This document shows, piece after piece, positions 54,335 to 64,000 of a stretch of 64,000 nucleotides of DNA (the stretch's first letter is position 1; each line of letters starts with the position of its first letter). The stretch is from assembly GCA_013397455.1 (NCBI GenBank), contig VYZB01000196.1, forward strand, positions 257,025-321,024, read 5' to 3'. The notes below the pieces were generated by a model. It was not told the DNA's origin and searched no databases. It saw only the letters and a list, made by a program, of their open reading frames with translations. This DNA comes from Crotophaga sulcirostris. Lineage: Eukaryota; Chordata; Aves; Cuculiformes; Crotophagidae. Both the position numbers and the translations under genes were made by a program.

Positions 54335-55526
54335 ACTGAGATATGTTATGTCTCCAGGAGCACCAGTAGGAACTATAGGAGAAGCTTCTGTTGATTTCAG
54401 CAAATGAAAACTTCCTTTTATAGCAGAGAACGTGGATGGGCGTGAGCAGCAGGATCTCCTCTAGAAGAGCTGGGAGCCCATGCAAGATTTAGCTGAGGAT
54501 GTCCCCTTGGATGGGTATAATCCGGGTGGTGCATGTGCCCTCACAGGGAAGGAATTTGGGGTGGAGCCTGGGGAAACAATCCCAGCTTCACAGTGGTGAT
54601 TAAAATGACTGTTAGATTACAGCACCAGATCAGGTCAGATTAAACAATGAGGTCAGATGACGGAAAGGAGCCATCTGTGCATTGCAGAGGGCTGGGAAGG
54701 CTCTGGGGATGGAGTGTGACCTGACATCCCATAGCCTGTAGCTGTCGCCAAGGCCATTGCTTCCTCCTTGCTCCATCAGGCACCACTGCAGCCCCTGGCA
54801 AACCCCCTCCCCACTGTGGCTGCAAGGACCATTCTGGAAAGAAGTACTCTGCCCAAATCTAATCAGCTTCAGATAGGAAAATACCCCATGCTGTGGAAGA
54901 GGAGGTCCTGTCCCCAACCCCCTTCTCTGTCTCTGCTTCACTTTTCCCCTGTGGAAGTCAGGGAAATGATGGGATGAAGGTCTGGCTTCCTTAGGCCACT
55001 AGGGATGGGAATTCCACCATGGCCAAGGCATTTGGGGGTGGCTTTGCAGAGGTTCCTCCTGCCATGTTCACAGTGGGAGTGGGAAGCATGAAGAGTTGTA
55101 GTAGCAGGAAAAGCATCTTCTCCACAAAATCCTGCTGCAGTTCCAGCTGCACTTCTCACTTTTTATTTACACTATTTCTCTGAGGTGCTCCCTGGAGTCA
55201 TGAGGTCTTCTCCACACCATCCCCCAGCCCTGAGCACACATCATGGAGAAAGATGTTTAATTTTAGAGGATTCTTACTACCCACAAGGCTCTCCCTTGGC
55301 CTCCAGCACCCCTAGGTTCAGCCCTGATGGGCAACGGGAGGATGCTTCAGGATCCACTCTTTGCTCTGCGTCCCTTTCCATTTCCCTCAGCCTTAATTTA
55401 TTGCTTTTGTTTCTCTGTCATCTCCGGTCCTTTTCATTTGTTCTCCCTCATTTGGTTCTCCAGTTTCTGTGTCCCAGAAACTGCTGCAGGGACTTGACTG
55501 AGCTACCTGACCATAACTGATATTGG
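54335..55526. other. Unassigned single-copy DNA
   Basis: No gene or repeat family recognised. Frames of up to 111 codons occur in pyrimidine-rich DNA at 55185-55520 without motifs. Confidence 0.45.
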
Positions 55527-55621
55527 TTTAGATGATGGATTGGTGTTAGTGTTGGGTTCTAGGTTGGACTTGATTATCTTAGAGGTCCTTTCCAACCTTG
55601 TGATACTGTGATACTGTGATA
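55527..55621 (+). mobile_element. CR1 LINE 3' tip, ACTGTG-tail subtype B
   Basis: GGTTTAGATGATGGATTGG, GTGTTGGGTTCTAGGTTGG, CTTAGAGGTCCTTTCC and CTTGTGATACTGTGATACTG. The tail keeps three clean ATACTGTG-type units. Only the 3' UTR is present. Confidence 0.9.
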
Positions 55622-57030
55622 TCACTGGAGATGTCCCAGGGTACCTGCCATGTCCATACAGGACTAGCAGATGTGACAATATGATCCATGGGAGACCTTC
55701 ATTATTTGGGGTAGCAGCTAGGTGCCTAGTAGGATCGTGGGCATCCTGGTGGCACTAGACATGCCTTTCTATGGCAGTTAATTATTTAATTTCTTTCTAT
55801 ATTTATTTTGATATTAAAATTATTATTATTTTTGTTATTCCGTTTTAGTTTCTTTTCAGGATGGGTTTAGACCACCCCAGGAAGATCTGTGGAGAGCATC
55901 AGAGGCTGCAGTTGCAGATATTGTACAACCGTCATCTTCCTCCCCCATCCCTCCGATGGTCGAACGTTGATTTCTAAATGTTAGTGACAGCTTAATTCTT
56001 CGTGTCTACAACTGGCAGTTTTCTTCTGTCATTAATCATAACGACTCTTGGCTGCTGTCAAGAGCTGATAGAGTGAGGCTGGAGTTTCCCAAGAAGCATC
56101 ACAGGGGTCCCAAAAGCTTTGAATTAACAAAGACAGCAAAAATGCTTCTCTAGAGGGCAGCTCTTCTTGCAGAAGAATGTGTGTGGAAGGGATCAGTCAG
56201 GACTTTCTCTTAATGACTGCCACAAATTATCTCTGCAGCACCAAAGGCTTTATTTCCTGGAGAAACCACAAGAAAACAGAATTAAACATGAAGGGTCCCC
56301 TGCCCCATCTCCCTGTCCTACTGGTCTTTCCCAGTTTCTGCAGGGGGAACACTTGTGGCTGTTTGGAACCCAGAGCTCTGTTGCTGTGGGGATTATCGAC
56401 TGCGAGGTGGACTGGAAAAAGCCCTAATCTCTTTCCTGCCAAACTTTGTGCTTATCGGCAAGCCAAAAAAGCCACATTGGGTTGTTTTGTTGGTTTTTTT
56501 TCTTTTTTTTTCCTCTTTCAGGACTTTGGTGATTTACGAGTACACAGTTACAGCTTTTTTCTTTCCTCATATGCCATCGTCTTTGGCATGGAGTGTGAGC
56601 CAGCTTCTCCTAAAAGGAGGATATCTCTTTAGAGGTCGGTGTGGCATCAAGGTGTCTTTGGGTCTATCAAAACGACATACAGGTTCTTTAGATACTTCCT
56701 AAAACAGTGCAGCTCCAGGGACCTTCTCCTTTCAGTTTGCAACTGGCCAGGGTGCCAGTATGAGGGAGAAAAGTATGTCAGCTATAGAAGAAGAAAAATG
56801 CATAAATTATCTCCTTTGGTGTCAGGAGATAAGGGACAAGGGCTTACTTGAAATAAAACCATGGAAATATTTGAATCTCCATCCCTCAGAATGCGCTGAT
56901 CGCAGAGCTGGGAATGGCTCCAGTCCACCAGAGAACAAAAATGTGTGCTTCCTGACCCTATTCCACCATGTCAACATCAGCAGCATCCTCTAGCTATCCC
57001 TTCCCACATGGTGGGATGTATCAGGGGAGT
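55622..57030. other. Unassigned DNA with one splice-acceptor-like site
   Basis: A T-rich tract at 56486-56517 ends in CTCTTTCAG (about 56512-56520), followed by GGACTTTGGTGATTTACGAG. It resembles a 3' splice site, and open frames cross it (56177-56632, 56355-56702), but no known protein is recognised and the frames contain the T tract. AT-rich text lies at 55786-55850. Confidence 0.35.
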
Positions 57031-57146
57031 CGTAGAATCATAGAATGACCCGAGTCAGAAGGGACCCAAAAGGATCATCGAGTCCAACTCCCACCCCTAC
57101 ATAGGACACTCCCAACATTCACACCGTGTGACTGTGGGCATTGTCA
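57031..57146 (-). mobile_element. CR1 LINE 3' tip, TTCTATG tail
   Basis: Reverse copy: CGTAGAATCATAGAATGACC, then CGAGTCAGAAGGGACCC, ATCGAGTCCAACTCCCACC, TAGGACACTCCCAACATTC and GTGTGACTGTGGGCATTG. It matches the end of 50391-50908. Confidence 0.88.
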
Positions 57147-58147
57147 TGGTCTGAGGGAATGCTTGTGTCACCTACGTCCACCAATGGTGGAACTGTCAGG
57201 TATCTCCCCACTTCCGTAGTGCAGGTATCGTGGTGCAGTTCAGCTGGAGGTTCACCCATCCCCGACAGGAATTCTGCAGACACCAGAGGTATGGAGAGCA
57301 CGACACAAGACCATGTTTACCCTCACTGCTGTTCCCTCACTGCCCCGAGACTCTGCAAAATGCATTCTTTCATTTTCCTCTATCAGCTTTATACACTGGT
57401 CAGTAAATAAAACCTTAAGACCACTTACAGGCTCCTTGCTCCTGTGCTTGGATGCTCTCCTGTACCAAAACAGGTTTATCCTGGCTTTTTGTTGGCCAAA
57501 TGCTAACATTTTGCTCTGCCTTAGTCTACGTTTCTCTGAACATGTGTGTTTACTTAATAGTTGTTTTTTTTTTCATTTTTGAGTAAAATAGTGCTTTGCC
57601 CTGGTGAGCACCACACAGTGATGAGTTTTTCTAGGCAGAAATGTGAACTGAGCTGATCTGGGCTGCTGGGAAGTACCTGCTGAAGAGCAAGAGGCTGAAT
57701 GCACCTCGCTCTGGCCAGCAGGCACCACAGAATGTGCCTTAGATGTACCTTTCATCACAAAATAAAAAGGTACTCCAAGGTGATGCACTCTGCTTGCTGC
57801 TATGAAGTAGCCAACTCTGGCTTTTGAACAGCATCGGTCAATGTCATCTTCTTGTGCAAGGGATTTATTGCTCTTGTCTTGTGAGAGCCACTTCAAGGGG
57901 CTATGGGTGCGTATGGAGCACACATAGTGACTCCAAAGCTTTACATTAGACATTTACATCAGACAAAGCATAAAGGAAGGGAAAAGTCTGGAGAAAGGTG
58001 GATTTCAGATATTCAGAGCTGGAAAAAAAAAAATCCAGATGGTTTTCAGTCCTCTCTGGTCATGCCCGCTGCTTTCCAAGACATCACATCTCAGCAGCTA
58101 CTCTGTACCTGGCTGTCCCTTTCTCCCCCTTATGTACATCTTATTAT
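57147..58147. other. Unassigned single-copy DNA
   Basis: No gene or repeat family recognised. A minus frame of 126 codons (57573-57953) and plus frames on the same bases show no motif. An A run is at 58022-58033. Confidence 0.45.
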
Positions 58148-58459
58148 CACACTATCACACAGTATCACAGTATAACCAGGTTGGAAGGGACCTCTGAGAT
58201 CATCAAGTCCAACCTATAAGCCAACACTAACACCATCCCATCACCTAAACCATGGCACTGAGTGCCTCATCCANNNNNNNNNNNNNNNNNNNNNNNNNNN
58301 NNNNNNNNGACTCCACCACCTCCCTGGGCAGCGCATTCCAGTGGCCAATCACCCTTTCAGTGAAGAACTTCTTCCTAACATCAAGTCTAAACCTCCCCTG
58401 ACGATGTTTAAGTCCGTGCCCTCTAGTTCTGTCACTGGTCACCTGTGAGAAGAGACCAC
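58148..58459 (-). mobile_element. CR1 LINE 3' part with an assembly gap, ACTGTG-tail subtype A
   Basis: Opens with CACACAGTATCACAGTATAA, has CCAACCTATAAGCCAACAC, CCATCCCATCACC and, after the gap, GACTCCACCACCTCCCTGGG. The minus coding part reads [20 protein letters not shown] and [20 protein letters not shown]. Very close to 18297-18805 and the nested piece at 4726-4857. High similarity between such copies explains why assembly failed here. Confidence 0.94.
58274..58308. other. 35-base N gap inside a CR1
   Basis: The flanks GCCTCATCCA and GACTCCACCACC are 29 bases apart in sister copies (for example 22655-23075 and 18297-18805). The true missing piece is thus probably 29 bases, and the stated gap size is a few bases too long. 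Confidence 0.9.
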
Positions 58460-59432
58460 TGCATGCAGGAGAAAACCCTGGGCAAAGCAGGAGAAGCTCA
58501 GACCTTTCAGATCACCATGAGTTGAGAGAAAGGAGGAATGTGCAGGGCAACTTGGTTTGAACTTGCTAGCATCTTGTTCAACTCAGCTGTGCTCCTTTCA
58601 AAACACCTGATCCTGCAGAGGCTTTGAGACCGCTTTCATCAAGGCCCTCATGCTGCTTGACTTCCCCCCATAAAGAACATAAAACTCTGAGCAAGCTTTA
58701 TGTCATTTTGTCTTCTAAATCAAAAAAAAAATAGCGCAGAGAACTGCTGTGGAGGACTCCTGCATCTCCTTTGTCAGAGGACACTTCTGCATCGATACTC
58801 AGAGCACTGCAAGGAATTTCCCACCATGACATTGTAGGCTGAAAGCAGTCCTCAGTGGTGTCTCAGACTTTAGTGACAGAATAAAAAAGAAGTAGATCAA
58901 AGAAGACATCTACAAGCTGCTCTGTTGGGTAGGCTGATGAATTGTCCTCAACGTCCTTCATGCTGGCAATACAGTAACCTCTGACTTTGCTTTCCCCCTC
59001 TAATTTCCCACTCTAAATTTCCTCTGCTTGCTGGAGGAGTGGATCCATCCCAACTTGTATAACCTAACTGATGTGATGTAGCATCTGTGAGCACGGCTAG
59101 GTCTCAAGTGAGCTTCAGAAAAGAGAAACAAAGATTTTTGAAATGCTGCCTGTGTTCAGGAACTCCTGAGGTACTTCCTCTGGTGTTCCTCCACCACTGC
59201 ACACATTCTGATTTTGTATTGCCCTGAGGTTTTCTTTTTTTTTCCTCAAGAAAATGCGATTATGATCATATTATTAGACTGATTTTCGATAGGATCAATA
59301 GCTGTTCTTGTGCACAAAAGCTGATTCACACCTGTTCTTTGTTTGTAGGAGAGCTCATATAATGGGACTGGCCATTTCCCAGCCTAAAAGGAGGCAACCA
59401 CAGGGAGAAATTTAATACCATTAGTTAAAGCA
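58460..59432. other. Unassigned single-copy DNA
   Basis: No gene or repeat family recognised; an A run lies at 58722-58730 and a T run at 59235-59243. Confidence 0.5.
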
Positions 59433-59760
59433 GGGGGCTTACAGGAAAGCTGGGGAGGGGCTCTTGATCAGGGAGTGTAGTGACAGGATGAGGAGTAATG
59501 GTTTTAAGTTGAAAGAGGGGAGATTTAGATTAGATATTAGGAAGAAATTTGTTATTGTGAGGGTGGTGAGGCACTGGCACAGGTTGCCCAGAGAAGTGGT
59601 GGCTGCCCCATCCCTGGAGGTGCTCAAAGCCAGGTTGGATGAGGCTTTGAGCCCCCTGATCCAGTGGGAGGTGCCCCTGTCCGTGGCAGGGGGGTTGGAA
59701 CTGGATGATCTTTAAGGTCCCTTCAAACCCAAACCTGTCCATGATTCTGCGATTCCATAA
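59433..59760 (+). mobile_element. CR1 LINE 3' part, TTCTATG-type tail (decayed)
   Basis: GGAAAGCTGGGGAGGGGCTC, GGAGATTTAGATTAGATATT, CACTGGCACAGGTTGCCCAG, CATCCCTGGAGGTGCTCAAA, GGTGCCCCTGTCCGTGGCAG, GATGATCTTTAAGGTCCC, then CATGATTCTGCGATTCC. The frame 59464-59715 reads [20 protein letters not shown] through [11 protein letters not shown] to LELDDL. Same subfamily as 16395-16760. Confidence 0.93.
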
Positions 59761-62152
59761 TGCTGAAAGAAAAGTGCAACATTTATCTTGGGCTGATAAA
59801 TGTCCTTCCACACAGACCATGGGTATGTGAGGTGAGAGCCAAGGTGTCATCTCTCTCCTTTGAGGGCACAGACTGGATCAAAGGAATGCCAATAATCAGC
59901 TCCATCACTCAGCCTTCACTCTTACCCCAGAGACCTCCCCATGGTGTGGGCTCCTCTGTTTTAACCTGAGTGAGCCCTGACGATGGCAGGTAGGGGGAGG
60001 CTTTCACAACTATTTTTTTCTGTCTGCAGAAGCTGTTCCTGGGGTGGCCTGATGCTAATCTGCTGTCAGCCCATTCATCATTTTTCCCTCAGCGTGGTGC
60101 CAGGACGAGATGACGAATCTCTCTGCAATAAACTGCCAATTCTTCTTTTGCATGTTTGTCTATTTGTGGCAGTTGCCTGACGATTTCTTTATTATTTGGA
60201 TGGATCAGCACCACAATAAACCACACAGTAGTTATCGCTGGGTTTGCAGCAACTGGATGCACCTTCTTTCCCCCTCCTTGCCAACGAATTAAAGCCACGC
60301 TGTCTCCCCATCCACAGATTACTCTGTCAGATATAATGATTTTTATTCCAGCTCTTAATTTGCTTAGCATGTTAAGACTGATGCCAGATTCACTACTGCT
60401 CTGACACTCAGCCAATTGCTCATGCTCAAGCAAAGTGGGTGTAAATTGATAATCTTCCTGATTAACTTGCTGGGACTGCCTGCATATCTGAGGCACTGGG
60501 GAATCAGGCTTGAGGTTTGATTTTCTGCACAAATTCAGCTCCTACGCTCTGTCAAATGACACAGCCAGGACTGTGATAGTTCATCAGGTTGGGTTCTGGT
60601 CTTTTTTTTGGCAAATGTGCTGTGTATGGTTTGTGCTAAGTGTGGAAGGATGCTGAGCACTTCAGTAGATGAAGGCTCAGTTCATGGGAAAAAACGTGTT
60701 CTCTCTGGAGAGTTGAAGGAAGATTTCTTCCAGAGGCTAATCCTATACATAGAGCTTAAGTGTAACATATCATCAAATTCTTTAAAGGCACCCCAGGGAG
60801 AAATCTGGGGCCAATATTTAAGGAGCGTTGATAGAAACAAGTTTGCTTTATGGTATTCACTGCAATTCCTTCTCTCTCCAGAGAATTCAACTGCAAGACT
60901 GGCATCCTCACTCAGGGCTGCCAAGTTGGACACACCACAGCTAGAGCAGTGCTACAGCCACTGAAAGAAACCACTCTGGACCTTTCTACTGATCTTTTGC
61001 ATGAAGGCATGTCTTTTGCCCCCATTGGGATGTGAGTGCACACATCAAGGGTCCAGGGAACAGTAGAAAAGGACACTTGCCAGGGCAAATGTTTGACCTT
61101 AGTGTGTAATTCAGTCCCTTCAGTGAGATGTTCTCTCCCCATCCAGTGGTGACTCTGCCAAACAGCAGCTGATAAATCTGCTGCAGCCTCTGGGTAGAAA
61201 AATCAGTTTTTATTTATCTGCTGTACGTAGTGGCTCCTGCTGTAAGAGCCAGAAAACTGTGGTTTAGTTCCTGTTGGAGACGACTTGTTTGGGAATACAG
61301 CATTCCACACACCATTATTCACAGTCATAACATTAATTATGTTTGCATTAGCCTGATACTTTCAGTGTTCACAATTTGAGGTGTGGGAATACTGCTAACC
61401 CTGTCCTTAAGCAGTATTCCTATGGCTCCAGGCATCCTTTTTGGAAGACCTGTGATGACATTTTTTATAATGGGGCCATATTTGTATATCTCTGGCAGAA
61501 AATCAGTATTGCTCGAGCAATATTATCACCAAGGGACTTAAAGCAAACTAAAGAGACTTTTATCCTGTATTTGGGAGTTTGATAGGGGATTTTTTTAACA
61601 CGGGAAGGTGGAAGACGCTGCCCTCGTGTGGTAGTTTTAACCAAGCATCCCTTTCTACCATCTGGCTTTCCCAAACTCAGGGGATTCCCAGGGAAAAATA
61701 AACTCTGGAGAGGGGGGTCCCCCTGGGTCACATTTGCATTCAGACCAGAGGCACTGGGGACTGCAGAAATGAGTGAAGGGATATCCTTTCCCCAAACCTA
61801 ACACAGTTCCTCTCTAGGAAAGAAGCACATTTCCAAGTTAGAGTTGGTGAAATAAACCAAGAAACCACAAAGCAAAACATTGGAGGAGTTTCACAAAGCA
61901 AAGCAAGACCACATCTCAGCCGCTGCCTGTTATGGGGAAACCTGCTCAGATCACAATTACCACCTTTTTATTGCCCAAAGATATTTTATGCAACCTTTGC
62001 CTTTGCTGATACCTTGTTATATCCTGGTGTACCAGGTATCCAGCCTGGCTCAGATTTGTCAGGGGTCTGGTACTATTTTATTTTCTATCCCTGAAATGAC
62101 TCTCCAGCTGTAGGACTTGCTTTCAGAAGCTGTGCTTTTTTCTCTGCATCTG
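59761..62152. other. Unassigned single-copy DNA
   Basis: About 2.4 kb. The minus frame 60089-60532 (147 codons) has no known domain, and plus frames of 60-82 codons lie on the same bases, so I do not call it. The region 60100-60540 has a complex, non-repeat character and could be checked for deep conservation. T runs are at 60602-60609 and 61592-61597. Confidence 0.4.
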
Positions 62153-62552
62153 CTCTGAGGGAGCTGGGGCTGTTTAGCCTGAAAAAGAGGAGGCTCAGGG
62201 GTGACCTTATTGCTCTCTACAACTCCCTAAAAGGAGGTTGTAGTCAGGCAGGGGTTGGTCTCTTCTCTCAGGTGACCAGTGACAGACCAAGAGGACATGG
62301 ACTCAAGCTTCATCAGGGAAAGTTTAGGCTTGATATTAGGAAAGAGTTCTTCCCTGAAAAGGTGATTGGCCATGGGAATGCGCTGCCCACGGAGGTGGTG
62401 GAGTCGCCAACCCTGGAGGTGTTTAAGAGGAGATTGGCTGAGGCACTCAGTGCCATGGTTTAGATGATGGGTTGGTGTTGGTGTTGGGTTCTAGGTTGGA
62501 CTCGATGATCTCAGAGGTCCTTTCCAACCTTGTAATACTGTGATACTGTGAT
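62153..62552 (+). mobile_element. CR1 LINE 3' part, ACTGTG-tail subtype B
   Basis: Begins CTGAGGGAGCTGGGGCTGTT, reads the whole ORF2 end in two frames ([20 protein letters not shown] through [12 protein letters not shown] at 62272-62463) and ends GGTTGGTGTTGGTGTTGGG, GGTTCTAGGTTGGACTCG and AATACTGTGATACTGTGAT. The Trp of the usual HWNALP is changed to Gly. Confidence 0.95.
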
Positions 62553-63228
62553 CCCCTAAGAAATGTTAAACCACATTTCCACCCATTCCCATCGCAGGTG
62601 CAACATGGAACAGGGCTGTGTGAAGGCATCACCTTCTTCTGCCCTCTAATTCTGGCTCTCAGTGCTTGCGCTCTCTGCATTGGACCCCACCTGACTGGGT
62701 GCTGATGGAGTTTGCTGGTGTCAGCCTTTCCCTGATTGCATTGCTGAGAGCTGTCTTGAAAACAGGCACGGGGAAAACCTCCAAAAATGATCCTGAAGGC
62801 CATAACTTAGAGAAACCTCAGCTGTGATTCCTCCTCTCTAGAAGCCCAGGTGAAGGAGAGAGGAGAGGCTTGGGTTGGTCTCAAATGCACCACCCAGGTG
62901 TCTGCAATGTTGATTCTCAGGCATCTTTAGCTGCCTGTATGTCTGATGTCACCTCCTAGGAGTATGACCAAGCAGTCTGGACAACAGAGAAGTCAGATTG
63001 GATTCCCTCTGCCCATCCACTGTGACTCTCTCCCTCTCTCCTCACCCACCTCCAGTGACAAACACCTGACCACCACAGGTACTGCTGACAGCATGACTGA
63101 GAAACTCTCTCCCCCCAGCATGAAGGTGCTCGTGGTATCCCCAAGCAGTGCTTGGACAGGACGCTTATCAAGGTGGAGCAGCTTCTGTTTCCCTCCTTAG
63201 CAGCCCCCTCCTGCCATGCTTTCCCCAG
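62553..63228. other. Unassigned single-copy DNA
   Basis: No gene or repeat family recognised. A 118-codon minus frame (62447-62803) overlaps the CR1 tail and is not a gene. Confidence 0.45.
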
Positions 63229-63299
63229 GGACGTCTGGTTGGAACTGCATGATTTTTAAGGTCCCTTCCAACCCAAAATGTTCTGTGATTCTATGATTA
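63229..63299 (+). mobile_element. CR1 LINE 3' tip, TTCTATG tail
   Basis: CTGGTTGGAACTGCATGATT, TTTAAGGTCCCTTCCAACCC, then GTTCTGTGATTCTATGATT. About 70 bases, 3' UTR only. Confidence 0.88.
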
Positions 63300-63604
63300 T
63301 TTCACATGTCCCAGACTCGAGGAGCCCTTCTCAAGCAGTGGCTTCAGCACAACTGGGATGTAGTGTGACTGTTTGCTCAGCTGGTATGACCCAAGCAGAG
63401 GGATGCCCACACCAACACACCTGAAGGTCAGATGGGAACTGGTTGTGACCCAGAACACCAGAAACAGTAGATAGAGGTTGGAACTTTTAGTAATTATTTG
63501 TAATTTCTTCTCCCTGTCCCAAAGATCTTTCCTGCTTCTCCAGCTAACGAGCGGCAACGTGGGGTGGTTTGCTCTCCCGGGTATAAGAGCAACATAAAAT
63601 CATC

Positions 63605-63690
63605 TTAATTTCATGGAGGAGGGAAACTGAGGCATGGAGATAAGGCTTGCCCAAAGAGTTGATAGGAAAACTTATGATCCCTGAGGTGGT
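63605..63690 (-). mobile_element. MIR-like ancient SINE core, reverse strand
   Basis: On the plus strand AGGAGGGAAACTGAGGCATG is followed by AAGGCTTGCCCAAAG. This is the reverse of the MIR CTTGGGCAAG ... GCCTCAGTTTCCC core. The tRNA head is not readable. Confidence 0.6.
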
Positions 63691-64000
63691 CGTTTGAAGA
63701 TGTTTAATTATTGATATTCATTTTTGGCGTTGTTGAGTTTATTGGATTTCTTTCACTAAATATCCCATGCAAAGCTGCTGTAGAGAGGTGTTTATGCACA
63801 GCAAAAAAGCAAGAAATACATTAATTACCTATTTTTAACCCAGGTTAACAAGTTTTCTAAGCAACGTAGCATGGCAAAATCCATGGGAAAGACACCTCTT
63901 CTTTACTAGGGAACTGCACCAGAAACCCTACCTTGAATGTAATAATTAAACTAATTTACATGTGGTCCCACAATCAGCCTGGGGGACACGCACCATGTCG
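63691..64000. other. Unassigned DNA at the window end
   Basis: AT-rich, with no repeat family or coding region recognised. Confidence 0.5.

Noticed and set aside
60089..60532. 147-codon minus-strand frame as a gene
   Set aside because: No domain or motif, and plus-strand frames lie on the same bases. A rough stop-codon calculation predicts several frames of this length by chance in six frames over 64 kb.
1..64000. CRISPR array, operon, prophage or bacterial mobile system
   Set aside because: No regular short repeats with unique spacers, no dense coding and no bacterial gene layout. All repeated structure is explained by CR1, SINE relics, minisatellite and the assembly duplication.
1..64000. 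Endogenous retrovirus or LTR pairs
   Set aside because: I looked for paired direct terminal repeats with TG...CA ends and found none; the only long direct repeat is the contig overlap at 39752-43270.

Overview
The window looks like intergenic or intronic DNA from a bird genome. The main evidence is about thirty 5'-truncated, 3'-anchored copies of CR1, the dominant LINE of birds. Many end in the typical avian CR1 tail of repeated ATTCTATG octamers. I also see a few very old MIR-like SINE remnants and older, heavily decayed CR1/L2-type reverse-transcriptase remnants. I found no host protein-coding gene, tRNA, rRNA, CRISPR array or operon that I can support. The bird order cannot be fixed from this sequence.

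Layout: 1-2055 is a G-rich compound minisatellite. 2.3-5 kb holds two ACTGTG-tailed CR1 loci; the second contains another CR1 inserted in the opposite direction. 5-14.5 kb is mostly unassigned single-copy DNA, with a perfect 41-bp tandem duplication, one MIR-like element and, at its end, a pair of MEF2-type motifs. 14.8-20 kb has five younger CR1 fragments (one with an open ORF2 C-terminal frame) and one ancient one. 22.6-27.9 kb has three CR1 copies. 28.6-33 kb is an old LINE graveyard: an ancient reverse-transcriptase relic is split by a younger CR1, with another CR1 following on the other strand. 33-39.6 kb is mostly unassigned. 39.75-43.27 kb holds two copies of one 1,759-bp segment on either side of a single N, best read as an unmerged contig overlap and not as biology. 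45.3-63.3 kb has scattered CR1 copies, a same-strand nested pair at 50.2-51.3 kb, an internally deleted copy at 54 kb, and a 35-base assembly gap inside a CR1 at 58.27 kb.

The CR1 copies fall into two groups by 3' tail: the usual TTCTATG tail and a variant ACTGTG tail (12 copies). Within the variant group, two subtypes can be told apart by 3'-UTR wording, and the nested insertion at 4.7 kb gives a relative order. I found no convincing new biological system. The most useful results are the assembly false duplication, the variant-tail CR1 lineage with its nested-insertion chronology, the compound G-rich minisatellite, and a few low-confidence candidates for exons or regulatory DNA. All repeat boundaries are estimates from reading by eye, usually good to about 5-20 bases for young copies and about 50-100 for ancient ones.
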